Notes under the pieces: model-generated
The model's database searches: none
The model's input: only the letters and a program-made list of their open reading frames with translations
Told to the model about the DNA's origin: nothing
Origin: Enterobacter kobei
GTDB lineage: Bacteria > Pseudomonadota > Gammaproteobacteria > Enterobacterales > Enterobacteriaceae
Assembly (NCBI RefSeq): GCF_001729765.1
Contig: NZ_CP017181.1
Coordinates: 4,526,001-4,590,000, forward strand
Direction: 5' to 3'
Length of the DNA stretch: 64,000 bases
Shown: positions 13,455 to 22,826 of the stretch, one piece after another
Layout: the number at the start of each line of letters is the position of its first letter
Numbering within the stretch: position 1 is the stretch's first letter
Translations under genes and position numbers: made by a program

Positions 13455-13642
13455 GGTATTCATCCTGTTTTTTATGTCGTCCTTTTTTAGCGCCTGGGAC
13501 GACTTTAATGTGACCTGACGGGTATCCACTCAGTCCCGTCCTAACCTCAGGTAAGAAATGACTCTTCCTTAAAGCATAGCCAACGCTCTACATGACTCCT
13601 GATAAAAAATAAGACATACGCGTGTTACTCCATGTAGTACGC

Positions 13643-13668
13643 AAAAAAAGGGGGTGAAAATCACCCCC
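13643..13668 (-). terminator. Rho-independent terminator after asd
   Basis: Read on the minus strand, GGGGGTGA pairs with TCACCCCC around a three-base loop and is followed by a run of seven T. It lies 17 bp after the asd stop and before glgB, separating the two transcription units. Confidence 0.85.
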
Positions 13669-13684
13669 GGTCATTAACAAATTA

Positions 13685-14788
13685 TTACGCCAGCTGGCGT
13701 AGCATGCGGCGCAGCGGTTCGGCGGCGCCCCACAGGAGCTGGTCACCGACGGTGAACGCGGAGAGGTACTCCGGCCCCATGTTCAGCTTACGCAGACGGC
13801 CAACCGGCGTGGTCAGCGTGCCGGTGACGGCAGCCGGGGTCAGCTCACGCATGGTGATATCGCGATCGTTTGGTACCACTTTCGCCCACGGGTTGTGCGC
13901 GGCCAGCAGCTCTTCCACGGTCGGAATAGACACATCTTTTTTCAGTTTAATGGTGAAGGCCTGGCTGTGGCAGCGCAGTGCGCCGATACGCACGCACAGA
14001 CCGTCAACCGGAATGGTGTTCGCGGTATTGAGGATTTTGTTGGTCTCAGCCTGACCTTTCCACTCTTCGCGGGTCTGGCCGTTATCCAGCTGTTTGTCGA
14101 TCCACGGGATCAGGCCACCGGCCAGCGGTACGCCAAAGTTATCCACCGGCAGCGCGCCGCTGCGGGTCAGATCGGTGACTTTACGCTCGATATCGAGGAT
14201 CGCGGATGCCGGGTTTGCCAGCTCGGTTGCGACGCTGTGGTGCAGCTGGCCCATCTGGGTCAGCAGCTCGCGCATATGACGCGCGCCGCCGCCGGACGCG
14301 GCCTGGTAGGTCGCCACGGAAACCCATTCAACCAGATCCTGCGCAAACAGGCCGCCAAGGGACATCAGCATCAGGCTGACGGTGCAGTTACCACCGACAA
14401 AGGTTTTCACACCGTTGTTCAGGCCATCGGTGATCACGCCCTGGTTAACCGGGTCGAGAATAATGATGGCATCGTCTTTCATGCGCAGCGAAGAGGCCGC
14501 GTCAATCCAGTAGCCCTGCCAGCCGCTTTCACGCAGCTTTGGATAGATTTCGTTGGTATAATCGCCGCCCTGGCAGGTCACAATAATATCAAGTGCCTTC
14601 AACGCTTCCAGATCGTAAGCATCCTGCAACGTGCCTGTGGTACCACCAAAGGACGGTGCAGCCTGGCCGAGCTGGGAAGTGGAGAAGAAGACCGGGCGGA
14701 TAGCGTCGAAATCGCGCTCTTCAACCATGCGTTGCATGAGTACAGAGCCGACCATACCGCGCCAGCCGATGAAACCAACGTTTTTCAT
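13685..14788 (-). CDS. asd: Aspartate-semialdehyde dehydrogenase Asd
   Basis: NADPH-dependent reduction of aspartyl phosphate to aspartate semialdehyde, the branch point to lysine/diaminopimelate, threonine and methionine. 367 residues, identical to E. coli. The N-terminal fold [13 protein letters not shown] and active-site Cys135 in [11 protein letters not shown] are intact. It is divergent from yhgN across 177 bp and monocistronic judging from the strong downstream terminator. Confidence 0.97.
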   Translation of the reverse strand: MKNVGFIGWRGMVGSVLMQRMVEERDFDAIRPVFFSTSQLGQAAPSFGGTTGTLQDAYDLEALKALDIIVTCQGGDYTNEIYPKLRESGWQGYWIDAASSLRMKDDAIIILDPVNQGVITDGLNNGVKTFVGGNCTVSLMLMSLGGLFAQDLVEWVSVATYQAASGGGARHMRELLTQMGQLHHSVATELANPASAILDIERKVTDLTRSGALPVDNFGVPLAGGLIPWIDKQLDNGQTREEWKGQAETNKILNTANTIPVDGLCVRIGALRCHSQAFTIKLKKDVSIPTVEELLAAHNPWAKVVPNDRDITMRELTPAAVTGTLTTPVGRLRKLNMGPEYLSAFTVGDQLLWGAAEPLRRMLRQLA

Positions 14789-14965
14789 AGCATTTTTTTC
14801 CTGCTGAGGGTGTGTGCTGATTGTGCAAGCCAGTATTGAACTGGGATATGCTTCACATTACAAAATGCTGCCAAAGTCGCAAGCGAAATTAATCGATGAT
14901 TGCCCGGCAATCAGAAATACAGCTAATTATCATAATAACCATAGAGATGTTCAGGGATAATTTAC

Positions 14966-15559
14966 ATGAGTGAAATCATTTCCGCAGCGGTTTTATTGAT
15001 CCTGATAATGGATCCACTGGGCAACCTGCCTATCTTCATGTCGGTGCTGAAGCACACTGAGCCGAAGCGCCGCCGGGCGATCATGATCCGCGAGTTGCTC
15101 ATCGCCCTGCTGGTGATGTTTATCTTCCTGTTTGCGGGAGAAAAGATCCTCGCCTTCCTGAACCTGCGCGCAGAAACGGTCTCCATTTCCGGCGGGATTA
15201 TTCTGTTCCTGATTGCCATTAAGATGATTTTCCCGAGCGCCGAAGGGAGCAGCAGCGGCCTGCCCGCGGGCGAAGAGCCGTTTATCGTACCGCTGGCGAT
15301 TCCCCTCGTCGCCGGGCCGACCATTCTGGCCACCCTGATGCTGCTGTCACATCAGTATCCGAATCAAATGAGCCACCTGGTGATTGCCCTGCTTATCGCC
15401 TGGGGCGGGACATTTATCATCCTGCTGCAATCGTCGCTGTTCTTGCGCCTGCTGGGGGAGAAAGGGGTTAACGCGCTGGAGCGCCTGATGGGGCTGATTC
15501 TGGTGATGATGGCGACGCAGATGTTCCTGGACGGGATCCGCGCGTGGATGAAAGGCTAG
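14966..15559 (+). CDS. yhgN: MarC-family inner-membrane protein YhgN
   Basis: 197 residues with about six hydrophobic helices and the MarC/UPF0056 hallmark LILIMDPLGNLPIFMSVL at the N-terminus. The PLAIPLVAGPTILATLML repeat-like motif lies at about residues 110-130. It probably sits in the inner membrane, and no transport substrate is established. Divergent from asd, followed by a hairpin terminator and a dispersed repeat, facing tusA. Confidence 0.93.
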   Translation: MSEIISAAVLLILIMDPLGNLPIFMSVLKHTEPKRRRAIMIRELLIALLVMFIFLFAGEKILAFLNLRAETVSISGGIILFLIAIKMIFPSAEGSSSGLPAGEEPFIVPLAIPLVAGPTILATLMLLSHQYPNQMSHLVIALLIAWGGTFIILLQSSLFLRLLGEKGVNALERLMGLILVMMATQMFLDGIRAWMKG

Positions 15560-15569
15560 GTAAAAGCAA

Positions 15570-15595
15570 AATGGCCACGCAGTGGCCATTTTTAG
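15570..15595 (+). terminator. Terminator of yhgN
   Basis: AATGGCCAC and GTGGCCATT form a perfect 9-bp stem around a three-base loop, followed by TTTTAG. The AAAA preceding the stem may let it work in both directions, serving tusA too. Confidence 0.8.
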
Positions 15596-15600
15596 TGTTT

Positions 15601-15647
15601 GCCCCCTCTCCCCGTGGGAGAGGCCGGGGTGAGGGCATCAGACCGCA
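15601..15647. repeat. Dispersed palindromic repeat, CCCTCACCC family (inverted copy)
   Basis: Read in reverse complement it carries TGCGGTCTGATGCCCTCACC, then a GGCCTCTCCCACGGGGAGAGG hairpin. It is the same unit as at 31901, 37121, 44322 and 56387, and lies between convergent yhgN and tusA. Confidence 0.75.
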
Positions 15648-15659
15648 GCGGCGGACCAC

Positions 15660-15902
15660 CTACCCCTTACGAATCAAATACCGGTACGGCAGCGCTTCTG
15701 TCTGCTGCGCCACAAGCTCATGCTCCATAAAGGTACAAAACCCGGGAATATCGCGAGTCGTGGCCGGGTCGTCTGCAATAATCAGCAGCGTTTCACCGGG
15801 CTGCATGTTACGCACGGTCTTGCGTACCATCATTACCGGCTCCGGGCAGCGAAGGCCCTGAGCATCAAGGGTATGGTCTGGGCTGGAAAACAGGTCGGTC
15901 AT
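15660..15902 (-). CDS. tusA: Sulfur carrier protein TusA
   Basis: Small cytoplasmic carrier that takes persulfide sulfur from IscS and passes it to TusBCD for 2-thiouridine formation in tRNA, with links to molybdenum-cofactor synthesis. 80 residues from [20 protein letters not shown], the E. coli start; 19 upstream in-frame codons look untranslated. The sulfur-bearing Cys19 lies in the [13 protein letters not shown] signature. Convergent with yhgN. Confidence 0.95.
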   Translation of the reverse strand: MTDLFSSPDHTLDAQGLRCPEPVMMVRKTVRNMQPGETLLIIADDPATTRDIPGFCTFMEHELVAQQTEALPYRYLIRKG

Positions 15903-15962
15903 GGTCTTCTCGGTCTGGTAAAAACGGCTGTAGTTTACGCCCGGTGGCGGACAATGCAAACC

Positions 15963-15978
15963 AGGTTAACGATTGCGC
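15963..15978. promoter_or_regulatory. Possible PurR site upstream of yhhQ
   Basis: AGGTTAACGATTGCGC matches the PurR consensus ACGCAAACGTTTGCGT at 11 of 16 positions by eye, including the central ACG and the right half. E. coli yhhQ is reported in the PurR regulon. The left half is poor, so this is tentative. Confidence 0.35.
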
Positions 15979-16069
15979 AAAAATCAACCATTGCAATGTC
16001 CAGCCAAAGCAGTATCATGCTGCGGTTTTTATTGGGTTCCCTCACCCCAACGTATAAAAAGGTCACAAT

Positions 16070-16735
16070 ATGACGCAGTTCTCTGAATCACAGCGCGTTA
16101 AAGCGTTGTTCTGGCTTTCGCTTTTTCATTTACTGGTGATCACGTCCAGTAACTATCTGGTGCAGCTCCCCATCTCCATCTTTGGTTTTCATACCACCTG
16201 GGGCGCGTTCAGTTTTCCGTTTATTTTCCTCGCCACGGATTTGACCGTGCGTATTTTTGGCGCACCGCTGGCCCGCCGCATTATTTTTGCGGTCATGCTT
16301 CCGGCGCTGTTCATCTCATACGTGGTGTCGTCCCTGTTTTATATGGGAAGCTGGCAGGGCGTTGAGGCGCTGACGCACTTCAACCTGTTTGTCGCCCGTA
16401 TCGCCGCGGCAAGCTTTATGGCCTACGCGCTGGGGCAGATCCTTGACGTGCACGTGTTTAACCGTCTGCGCCAGAACCATCGCTGGTGGATGGCGCCTAC
16501 CGCCTCCACGCTATTCGGTAACGTGAGCGATACGCTGGCCTTCTTCTTCATCGCTTTCTGGCGCAGCCCGGATGCCTTTATGGCCGAGCACTGGATGGAA
16601 ATTGCGCTGGTGGACTACTGCTTCAAGGTCCTCATCAGCATTGTCTTCTTCCTGCCAATGTACGGCGTGCTGCTGAATATGCTGCTGAAAAGGCTGGCAG
16701 ATAAATCTGAAATCACGGCATTGCAGGCTGGTTAA
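16070..16735 (+). CDS. yhhQ: Queuosine-precursor transporter YhhQ
   Basis: Inner-membrane protein of the vitamin-uptake/VUT-1 (DUF165) family importing preQ0/preQ1 for queuosine synthesis. 221 residues as in E. coli, about six transmembrane helices. Conserved family segments LVITSSNYLVQLP, FLATDLTVRIFG and NVSDTLAFFFIAFW are visible. Start ATGACGCAG at 16070. It is followed 72 bp later by dcrB on the same strand. Confidence 0.93.
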   Translation: MTQFSESQRVKALFWLSLFHLLVITSSNYLVQLPISIFGFHTTWGAFSFPFIFLATDLTVRIFGAPLARRIIFAVMLPALFISYVVSSLFYMGSWQGVEALTHFNLFVARIAAASFMAYALGQILDVHVFNRLRQNHRWWMAPTASTLFGNVSDTLAFFFIAFWRSPDAFMAEHWMEIALVDYCFKVLISIVFFLPMYGVLLNMLLKRLADKSEITALQAG

Positions 16736-16807
16736 GGGTTCGCTTTATCAGTTGTGATAAGATGGACGAATGAGCCGTTATGGCCGTTTATCGAAAGGAA
16801 GAAGTCA

Positions 16808-17365
16808 ATGCGCAATCTGGTTAAATATGTCGGGATTGGCCTGCTGGTTGTGGGTCTTGCAGCCTGTGATAACAGCGACACGAAAACGCCTGCTCAGGGC
16901 GCATCCGCAGAGAGCAACGCGACCGGCCAGCCGGTGAATCTGATGGATGGCAAACTCAGTTTCTCTCTGCCAGCCGATATGACTGACCAGAGCGGCAAGC
17001 TGGGTACCCAGGCGAACAACATGCACGTTTACTCCGACGCAACCGGTCAGAAAGCGGTCATTGTGATTGTGGGCGACGACACCAGCGAAGACCTGGCCGT
17101 CCTGTCTAAACGTCTGGAAGATCAGCAGCGCGGCCGCGATCCGCAGCTGCAGGTGGTGACCAATAAATCCATCGAGCTGAAAGGCCACACGCTGCAACAG
17201 CTGGACAGCATCATCTCTGCAAAAGGCCAGACCGCTTACTCTTCTGTGGTGCTGGGCAAGGTGGATAACAAACTGCTGACCCTGCAGATCACCCTGCCAG
17301 CGGAAGATCAGCAGAAAGCGCAGACGGCGGCTGAAAACATCATTAACACCATCGTGATCCAGTAA
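16808..17365 (+). CDS. dcrB: Lipoprotein DcrB
   Basis: 185 residues from [11 protein letters not shown], matching E. coli length; upstream in-frame codons are rejected because a GAAGG Shine-Dalgarno sits before this ATG. A lipoprotein signal peptide ends in the lipobox LAAC (Cys20). DcrB is an envelope protein first known as needed for infection by phages C1 and C6. The terminator follows, inside the convergent yhhS coding region. Confidence 0.93.
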   Translation: MRNLVKYVGIGLLVVGLAACDNSDTKTPAQGASAESNATGQPVNLMDGKLSFSLPADMTDQSGKLGTQANNMHVYSDATGQKAVIVIVGDDTSEDLAVLSKRLEDQQRGRDPQLQVVTNKSIELKGHTLQQLDSIISAKGQTAYSSVVLGKVDNKLLTLQITLPAEDQQKAQTAAENIINTIVIQ

Positions 17366-17368
17366 CCT

Positions 17369-18586
17369 TCACGATGATGACGTGGCCTCCGGTGCTTGCA
17401 CCGGGGGCCATTTTTTTAGCCGCCACGTCAGTAACAAGGCAATTATCACCAGACCCGCTGCGGCAAGATAAATCACCGGTACCCCTGCCCAGGCCATCAC
17501 CAGCCCCGCCAGCGGCCCGGTAATGCCTAACGACATATCCATAAATACCGTATAGGTCGCCAGCGCCGCTCCCTGGTTCTGCTGCGGCACCGCTTTCACC
17601 GCCACCACGCCCAGCGCCGGGAAGACCAGCGAGAAACCGGCCCCCGCAAGGAAGACGCCCATTTTCGCCATCCAGGGTGCACTGGCGATGCCGGTCAACA
17701 GCAGCCCGACTATCTCGACCGCAAAGCAGATCATCGCCACATTCAGCCCACCCAGACGGTTGATGCCGTTCGGGAAAAGCAGGCGCGCGCCAACAAACGC
17801 CACGCTAAAGAGGGTTAACGCAAAGGCCGCGCCCTCCCAGCCTTTGGCGTCATAGAACAGGGTAATGAAGGTCGCAATGACGCCGAAGCCGGTCGTCGCC
17901 AGGGCCAGTGCCATACCGTACGGCCATACGCGGCCCAGCACAGCCCGAAACGGCAGTGGCTTGCCCTTGCTGGCCTTTACTTTCGGGCGCGGCAGGGCAA
18001 ACAGAATCGCCAGAAGCGCGACCACCATAATGGTGATGGCGAGTCCATAGAGCCCGCCAAAGGCATAACAGGCCACGCCGAGCGGTGCACCGAGCGCCAT
18101 CGCGCCGTAGGTAACAATTCCGTTCCAGGAGATCACCCGGCCAATGTGTGATGCGCCGACAACGCCCACGCCCCACAGCGTGGAGCCGGTTCCCGCCAGA
18201 CTTTGCCCAATACCGAGGATGACGCGGCCCAGGCAGAGGAGCGTCAGACTGACCAGCGGCCAGGCGCTGGTTGTGGCCGCCAGCAGGTAGCTCAGGCCAC
18301 TGAGGAAACAGCCGCACAACCCCACCACGACGATGCTTTTTGGTCCGAACATGTCCGCGTAGCGCCCGGCATGCGGCCGGCTTAACAGCGTGGCGAAATA
18401 CTGCAGGCTAATCACCAGCCCCGCCCAGAATGCGCTAAACCCCATTACGTCATGGACATAGCCCGGCAAGACCGCCAGCGGCAGACCAATGGTCAGATAA
18501 CTGGCAAAGTTGAAAATGACGACGGAAACAATACGCAGATTGAGGCGCAATCCGCTCAGCGCCGGTTCAGCGGCAGGTTCGGGCAT
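17369..18586 (-). CDS. yhhS: MFS transporter YhhS
   Basis: 405-residue major facilitator with 12 predicted helices, starting MPEPAAEPALSGLRLNLRIV as in E. coli; 15 upstream in-frame codons are excluded. The loop 2-3 motif SRPHAGRYADMFGPK is an MFS motif A variant. Substrate is unproven; E. coli YhhS has been linked to arabinose or glyphosate efflux when overexpressed. Its C-terminal codons double as the dcrB terminator. Divergent from yhhT across 145 bp. Confidence 0.92.
   Translation of the reverse strand: MPEPAAEPALSGLRLNLRIVSVVIFNFASYLTIGLPLAVLPGYVHDVMGFSAFWAGLVISLQYFATLLSRPHAGRYADMFGPKSIVVVGLCGCFLSGLSYLLAATTSAWPLVSLTLLCLGRVILGIGQSLAGTGSTLWGVGVVGASHIGRVISWNGIVTYGAMALGAPLGVACYAFGGLYGLAITIMVVALLAILFALPRPKVKASKGKPLPFRAVLGRVWPYGMALALATTGFGVIATFITLFYDAKGWEGAAFALTLFSVAFVGARLLFPNGINRLGGLNVAMICFAVEIVGLLLTGIASAPWMAKMGVFLAGAGFSLVFPALGVVAVKAVPQQNQGAALATYTVFMDMSLGITGPLAGLVMAWAGVPVIYLAAAGLVIIALLLTWRLKKWPPVQAPEATSSS
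17383..17417 (+). terminator. dcrB terminator lying inside the yhhS 3' end
   Basis: TGGCC(T)CCGGTG pairs with CACCGG(G)GGCCA around CTTG, followed by seven T. It starts 17 bp after the dcrB stop and is part of the last codons of convergent yhhS. Confidence 0.8.
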
Positions 18587-18731
18587 GGAGTTAGACCTGA
18601 ATTTTTTGCAACAGTGTTTCACTATTACCACGACGCCATCAGAAAATCAGCCCCGACTTTCAGATTATCGGTGCCAGACGAAGCGGAAGCCAGGCACTAC
18701 ACTTAATGCGTCATCTTACTAAGGAACGCGC

Positions 18732-19781
18732 ATGATCTCCCCCCAGCCCGATAAAGCAGGACTCCACATTTTATTAAAACTCGCCTGTCTGGTGGTTATC
18801 CTCGCGGGTATTCATGCTGCCGCTGACATTATCGTCCAGCTTCTGCTGGCACTCTTTTTTGCCATTGTTCTCAATCCGCTGGTGACCTGGTTTTTACGCC
18901 GGGGCGTTAGCCGCCCGGTGGCCATCACTATTGTGGTGATTGTAATGCTGATTGGCCTGACGGCACTCTTCGGCGTACTGGCCGCATCGCTGAGCGAATT
19001 CTCCACCATGCTGCCGCAGTACAATAAAGAGCTGACGCGCAAAATCATCGCCCTGCAGGAGATGATGCCCTTTCTTAACCTGCATATCTCGCCAGAACGG
19101 ATGCTGCGCAGGATGGATTCAGAGAAAGTCATGACCTACGCCACCACGCTGATGACCGGTCTTTCCGGCGCGATGGCCAGCATTTTGCTGCTGGTCATGA
19201 CGGTGGTGTTCATGCTGTTCGAAGTCCGTCATGTGCCCTACAAGCTGCGTTTTGCATTAAATAACCCGCAAATCCATATTGCCGGTTTACACCGCGCGCT
19301 GAAGGGCGTGTCCAAATATCTGGCGCTGAAAACGCTGTTGAGCGTATGGACCGGGATCATTGTCTGGCTGGGACTGATGCTGATGGGCGTCCAGTTCGCC
19401 CTGATGTGGGGGGTGCTGGCATTTCTGCTGAACTACGTTCCCAACATTGGCGCCGTGCTCTCCGCCGTGCCGCCGATGATTCAGGCGTTTCTGTTTAATG
19501 GATTTTATGAATGTATGCTGGTCGGCGCGCTGTTTCTCGTTGTGCATATGGTGCTGGGGAATATTCTCGAGCCGCGGATGATGGGTCACCGGCTGGGCAT
19601 GTCGACGCTGGTGGTATTTTTATCCTTACTGATTTGGGGATGGCTGCTGGGCCCGGTTGGGATGCTGCTGTCGGTTCCGCTGACCAGCGTATGTAAAATC
19701 TGGATGGAGACCACCAAAGGGGGCAGCAAGCTGGCGATCCTGCTGGGGCCGGGACGACCCAAAAGCCGGTTGCCGGGCTAA
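18732..19781 (+). CDS. yhhT: AI-2E family inner-membrane protein YhhT
   Basis: 349 residues with about seven to eight transmembrane helices in the UPF0118/AI-2E (PF01594) pattern: a hairpin of helices at the N-terminus, a cytoplasmic middle region, then a C-terminal helical block with LNYVPNIGAVLSAVPPMIQ. Family members act as exporters or Na+/H+ antiporters, but the role of YhhT is not established. Followed 100 bp later by acpT on the same strand. Confidence 0.92.
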   Translation: MISPQPDKAGLHILLKLACLVVILAGIHAAADIIVQLLLALFFAIVLNPLVTWFLRRGVSRPVAITIVVIVMLIGLTALFGVLAASLSEFSTMLPQYNKELTRKIIALQEMMPFLNLHISPERMLRRMDSEKVMTYATTLMTGLSGAMASILLLVMTVVFMLFEVRHVPYKLRFALNNPQIHIAGLHRALKGVSKYLALKTLLSVWTGIIVWLGLMLMGVQFALMWGVLAFLLNYVPNIGAVLSAVPPMIQAFLFNGFYECMLVGALFLVVHMVLGNILEPRMMGHRLGMSTLVVFLSLLIWGWLLGPVGMLLSVPLTSVCKIWMETTKGGSKLAILLGPGRPKSRLPG

Positions 19782-19881
19782 GCCGCTGGTCGGGTTAGCC
19801 ATTATCGGGGACAATAGATTATAGTAATGGTTTCGCCGCGCAACTTTGCGACTCTCTGTTTGACTGAAGGCCAGACGTTAT

Positions 19882-20478
19882 ATGTACCAGGTTTTTCTGG
19901 GAAAAATCTCCTCGCTGAGCACCAACCGCTGGGCTCAAGCGCTCTCCCGTCACGCGCCCGAAGGCGCCCATCGCGCGCGCTGGCTCGCTGGACGCGGGTT
20001 GCTTTCGCGTCTGTTGGCGCCGACGCCACTCCCGGAGATTATCCACAACGAACAGGGGAAACCCCTTTTTGCCGGCGACTATCCGCTGTGGTTCAGCCTT
20101 AGCCACTCGGGAGATGAGATTGCGTTAATTATCAGTGACGAAGGTAACGTGGGCTGTTCCCTGGAACGTATTCGCCCGCAGGATAACTGGCGCACGCTCG
20201 CCAATGCCGTCTTCAGCGGCGCCGAGCATGAAGAGCTGGAAAAGGAAACGCCAGAGCGCCAGCTTACGGCATTCTGGCGTATCTGGACGCGAAAGGAAGC
20301 GATCGTTAAACAGTGCGGCGGTCACGCCTGGCAAATGGTTAGCATTGACAGTACCGCCAGCGCGTTTCATTCAGTCAGCCACTGCCGCATAGACTCGCTG
20401 AGCCTTGCGGTCTGTACCGCAACACCCTTCGAACTCAACGCCGGCCTGATTCATTCTGCTGACGACGTGCTGGCCTAA
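19882..20478 (+). CDS. acpT: 4'-phosphopantetheinyl transferase AcpT, divergent metal site
   Basis: 198 residues (E. coli 195) of the Sfp/AcpT superfamily, transferring phosphopantetheine from CoA to a carrier protein. PLWFSLSHSGDEIAL and IWTRKEAIVKQ (Glu139) are intact. The metal-binding motif that reads GCDIE in E. coli reads GCSLE here (residues 91-95), so the first Mg2+ ligand Asp is Ser93 while Glu95 is kept. Activity may be reduced, or water may fill the ligand position. The 3' end overlaps convergent arnF by 44 bp. In E. coli nik genes follow; here the arn operon does. Confidence 0.88.
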   Translation: MYQVFLGKISSLSTNRWAQALSRHAPEGAHRARWLAGRGLLSRLLAPTPLPEIIHNEQGKPLFAGDYPLWFSLSHSGDEIALIISDEGNVGCSLERIRPQDNWRTLANAVFSGAEHEELEKETPERQLTAFWRIWTRKEAIVKQCGGHAWQMVSIDSTASAFHSVSHCRIDSLSLAVCTATPFELNAGLIHSADDVLA

Positions 20479-20839
20479 AAATCGTTAGTACACCCAGCAT
20501 AATAAACCCGACGCCCACCAGCCCGTGCCAGGAGAAGTGTTCCCCCCAGCCGGGCAGGACGATTGCCGCGGCCCACACCAGAATATAACTGAGGCTCAGC
20601 AAGGCATATGCTTTGCTGAGCGCCATTCGATGCAGCGCCAGATACCAGCAGCCCATAGAGGCCACATACCCCATCAACCCCAGCAGCAGCGCGCCCGTGC
20701 CGGATGAGAAGTGCCACAGCGCGGAAATAAGCGCCAGAACATCGCTGACCGGCGGCAGTGCCTGCATGGCATCGCGCAGCAACAGCTGTGCGGCGCTGAC
20801 TAACAGCACGCTGCATAACGCCCAGAACGCGCCTTTCAC
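20435..20839 (-). CDS. arnF: Undecaprenyl phosphate-alpha-L-Ara4N flippase subunit ArnF
   Basis: 134 residues, four transmembrane helices, EamA/SMR type. With ArnE it flips undecaprenyl-phosphate-Ara4N to the periplasmic face of the inner membrane. The [17 protein letters not shown] segment is conserved. The start is GTG, overlapping the arnE stop by 4 nt (GTGA). It is the last gene of arnBCADTEF, and its 3' end overlaps acpT on the opposite strand. Confidence 0.92.
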   Translation of the reverse strand: MKGAFWALCSVLLVSAAQLLLRDAMQALPPVSDVLALISALWHFSSGTGALLLGLMGYVASMGCWYLALHRMALSKAYALLSLSYILVWAAAIVLPGWGEHFSWHGLVGVGFIMLGVLTIFRPARRQQNESGRR

Positions 20840-21171
20840 AGGCTTCCTCCCAGCACGATAATCCCAATGATGATAAACCCGACCCCCAGCCAGTGGTGCG
20901 CAGCAACGTGTTCGCGCCAGAATACTTTTGCCGCCAGCGTTACCCAGACAAAGTTGAGGCTCAGCATAGGATAGGCGACGCCAACGGGCAGGCGTTGCAG
21001 CACCACCAGCCAGACCAGCATTCCGCTACCCAGCGCCAGCACTGCCAGACCAAGCCACAACATAATGTGCGCGCCGCGCCGCCCGGCTTTCGCCGGACGG
21101 GTGGCCTGTTTCTGGCATAACTGCCCCGCGCAGCTGAGCAAGCTTGCCAGTACCAGCCAGGTCCAGGTCAT
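20836..21171 (-). CDS. arnE: Undecaprenyl phosphate-alpha-L-Ara4N flippase subunit ArnE
   Basis: 111 residues as in E. coli, four transmembrane helices, SMR/EamA type, partner of Arn[10 protein letters not shown] and [19 protein letters not shown] are conserved. ATG at 21171 shares one base with the arnT stop (TGATG); a GTG at 21174 would add one residue. Translation should be coupled to arnT. Confidence 0.92.
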   Translation of the reverse strand: MTWTWLVLASLLSCAGQLCQKQATRPAKAGRRGAHIMLWLGLAVLALGSGMLVWLVVLQRLPVGVAYPMLSLNFVWVTLAAKVFWREHVAAHHWLGVGFIIIGIIVLGGSL

Positions 21172-22826
21172 CACTTCGGCAGATACTCCAGCAAGGCAAA
21201 CCGTCCCTGGATATAGAGATTGTCCGGCTGCGGTAAATTCGCCCGTGAGATATCGTCACGTTTTGACAGCAGAACCACCAGCGACACACGCCCCTGCTGA
21301 CGATGCGTCGCCAGCCACTGCGCGAAGTCATCTTTGTCGACGTAACGATCTTTCACATCGGGATAATCCAGCCCGTAACGCAGTTCGCCGCTCTGACCAA
21401 ACAGCGTAATGTCATTACGCTTCAGCTCCCACGCCAGACCCGCGGCCACGCCAACGTTATTGGCCAGCACAAATCGGCTTTCCTGAAGCGGCTCGCGCAC
21501 GGTATCGACCAGCGACTGCGGCTGTTTGGAATCCACCACCAGGTTAGGAATGGCAAAACCAATCAGCAACGCCAGGCCTGCAGGACACAAGGCTGCCAGC
21601 CACCAGCGCTGCTGACTCTGTCTGAACGTAAACCAGCCCACCGCGGCCCAGAGGAGGAACGCCACCACTGCACAGAACACTTTGTACAGTTCGACCGGCG
21701 TCCAGACCGGATGCTTAGCCAGCCCCCATGGCGAGACCACCAGCGCCGCAATCACGCCGATCACCCCAAACGCCAGGTTAATCCCACCGTTAATGCGCAA
21801 CGCTCTCGCACCTTTTTCCGCCGCGAGGCAGGCATAGCGCGCCATCAGGATAGCCAGCGGGGCAAAACAGGGCAGGATGTAGGTCGGCAGTTTGCCTTTG
21901 GCGATGCTGAAGAACAGCAGCGGCATCACCACCCAGCCCAGCAGATAGAATCCTCCACCCGCGCTTTGTCTGTCATTCCAGCCGAGACGAAACGCGCCCG
22001 GCAGCAGTGCCAGCCACGGCAGGCTGCCCGCAAGCAGGAACGGCAGGTAATACCAGAACGGGGCTTTATGCTGGGCGTCGCTCTGTGCAAAACGCTGAAT
22101 ATGTTCAACCCAGAAGAAGTAACGCCAGAAATCAGGCTCCCGATGCGCAATCGCCAGCGCCCACGGCAGGACAATCAGCACGCAGCTCAGGATCGCGAGC
22201 CAGCCAAAAATCAGCACCTCTTTCCAGCGCTTCTGGACGATCACCCACGGCAGCACGCCAATCACCGGAACGGCCAGCGCCAGGAAGCCTTTGGTCATCA
22301 CCCCCATCCCGCAGGCCAGCCCAAGCAGCACATAGCCACCCGCTTTTCCGGCCACGGTTTGGGCCTGCGAGGCCAGCCAGAAGCTGCACATCGCCGCCAC
22401 CAGCCACAGGGTGATGATAGGATCCAGCACCGCATACGTGCCGATACCGTACGCCAGGAACAGGGTCAGGAAGATAAGGCCGGAGAAAATGGCTACTCGC
22501 TTATCCCGCCAGAGACGCCAGGCCATCCAGATCACCAGCAGCGCCGTTAACCCGGTGGAGAATATCGCCCCGGCGCGTACGGCAAAGTTGGTGTGCCCGA
22601 ACAGCAACTGCCCGAGACTGTTGATCCAGTAGCCAGCAATCGGTTTTTCAAAGTAACGCAGCCCCAGAAAATGCGGGACGATCCAGTCACCCGATGCCAG
22701 CATTTCGCGGCTGATTTCCGCATAGCGCGTTTCGTCAGGCTGCCACAGCAGGCGGACATCGACAGGAATGAGGTAGTAAACGATAAACAGTGCGAGAAGC
22801 GCTAAGCCATAACGGGCTGTTTTCAT
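21171..22826 (-). CDS. arnT: Lipid A L-Ara4N transferase ArnT
   Basis: GT83 integral membrane transferase moving L-Ara4N from undecaprenyl phosphate to lipid A phosphates on the periplasmic side. 551 residues, about 13 helices. The first periplasmic loop holds the catalytic/metal motif [16 protein letters not shown], and the helix after it carries [18 protein letters not shown] overlap with arnD upstream. This is the step that lowers polymyxin binding. Confidence 0.95.
   Translation of the reverse strand: MKTARYGLALLALFIVYYLIPVDVRLLWQPDETRYAEISREMLASGDWIVPHFLGLRYFEKPIAGYWINSLGQLLFGHTNFAVRAGAIFSTGLTALLVIWMAWRLWRDKRVAIFSGLIFLTLFLAYGIGTYAVLDPIITLWLVAAMCSFWLASQAQTVAGKAGGYVLLGLACGMGVMTKGFLALAVPVIGVLPWVIVQKRWKEVLIFGWLAILSCVLIVLPWALAIAHREPDFWRYFFWVEHIQRFAQSDAQHKAPFWYYLPFLLAGSLPWLALLPGAFRLGWNDRQSAGGGFYLLGWVVMPLLFFSIAKGKLPTYILPCFAPLAILMARYACLAAEKGARALRINGGINLAFGVIGVIAALVVSPWGLAKHPVWTPVELYKVFCAVVAFLLWAAVGWFTFRQSQQRWWLAALCPAGLALLIGFAIPNLVVDSKQPQSLVDTVREPLQESRFVLANNVGVAAGLAWELKRNDITLFGQSGELRYGLDYPDVKDRYVDKDDFAQWLATHRQQGRVSLVVLLSKRDDISRANLPQPDNLYIQGRFALLEYLPK

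Noticed and set aside
13455..13529. 25-residue N-terminal extension of GlgB
   Set aside because: [16 protein letters not shown] is the conserved start; the extension has no family support.
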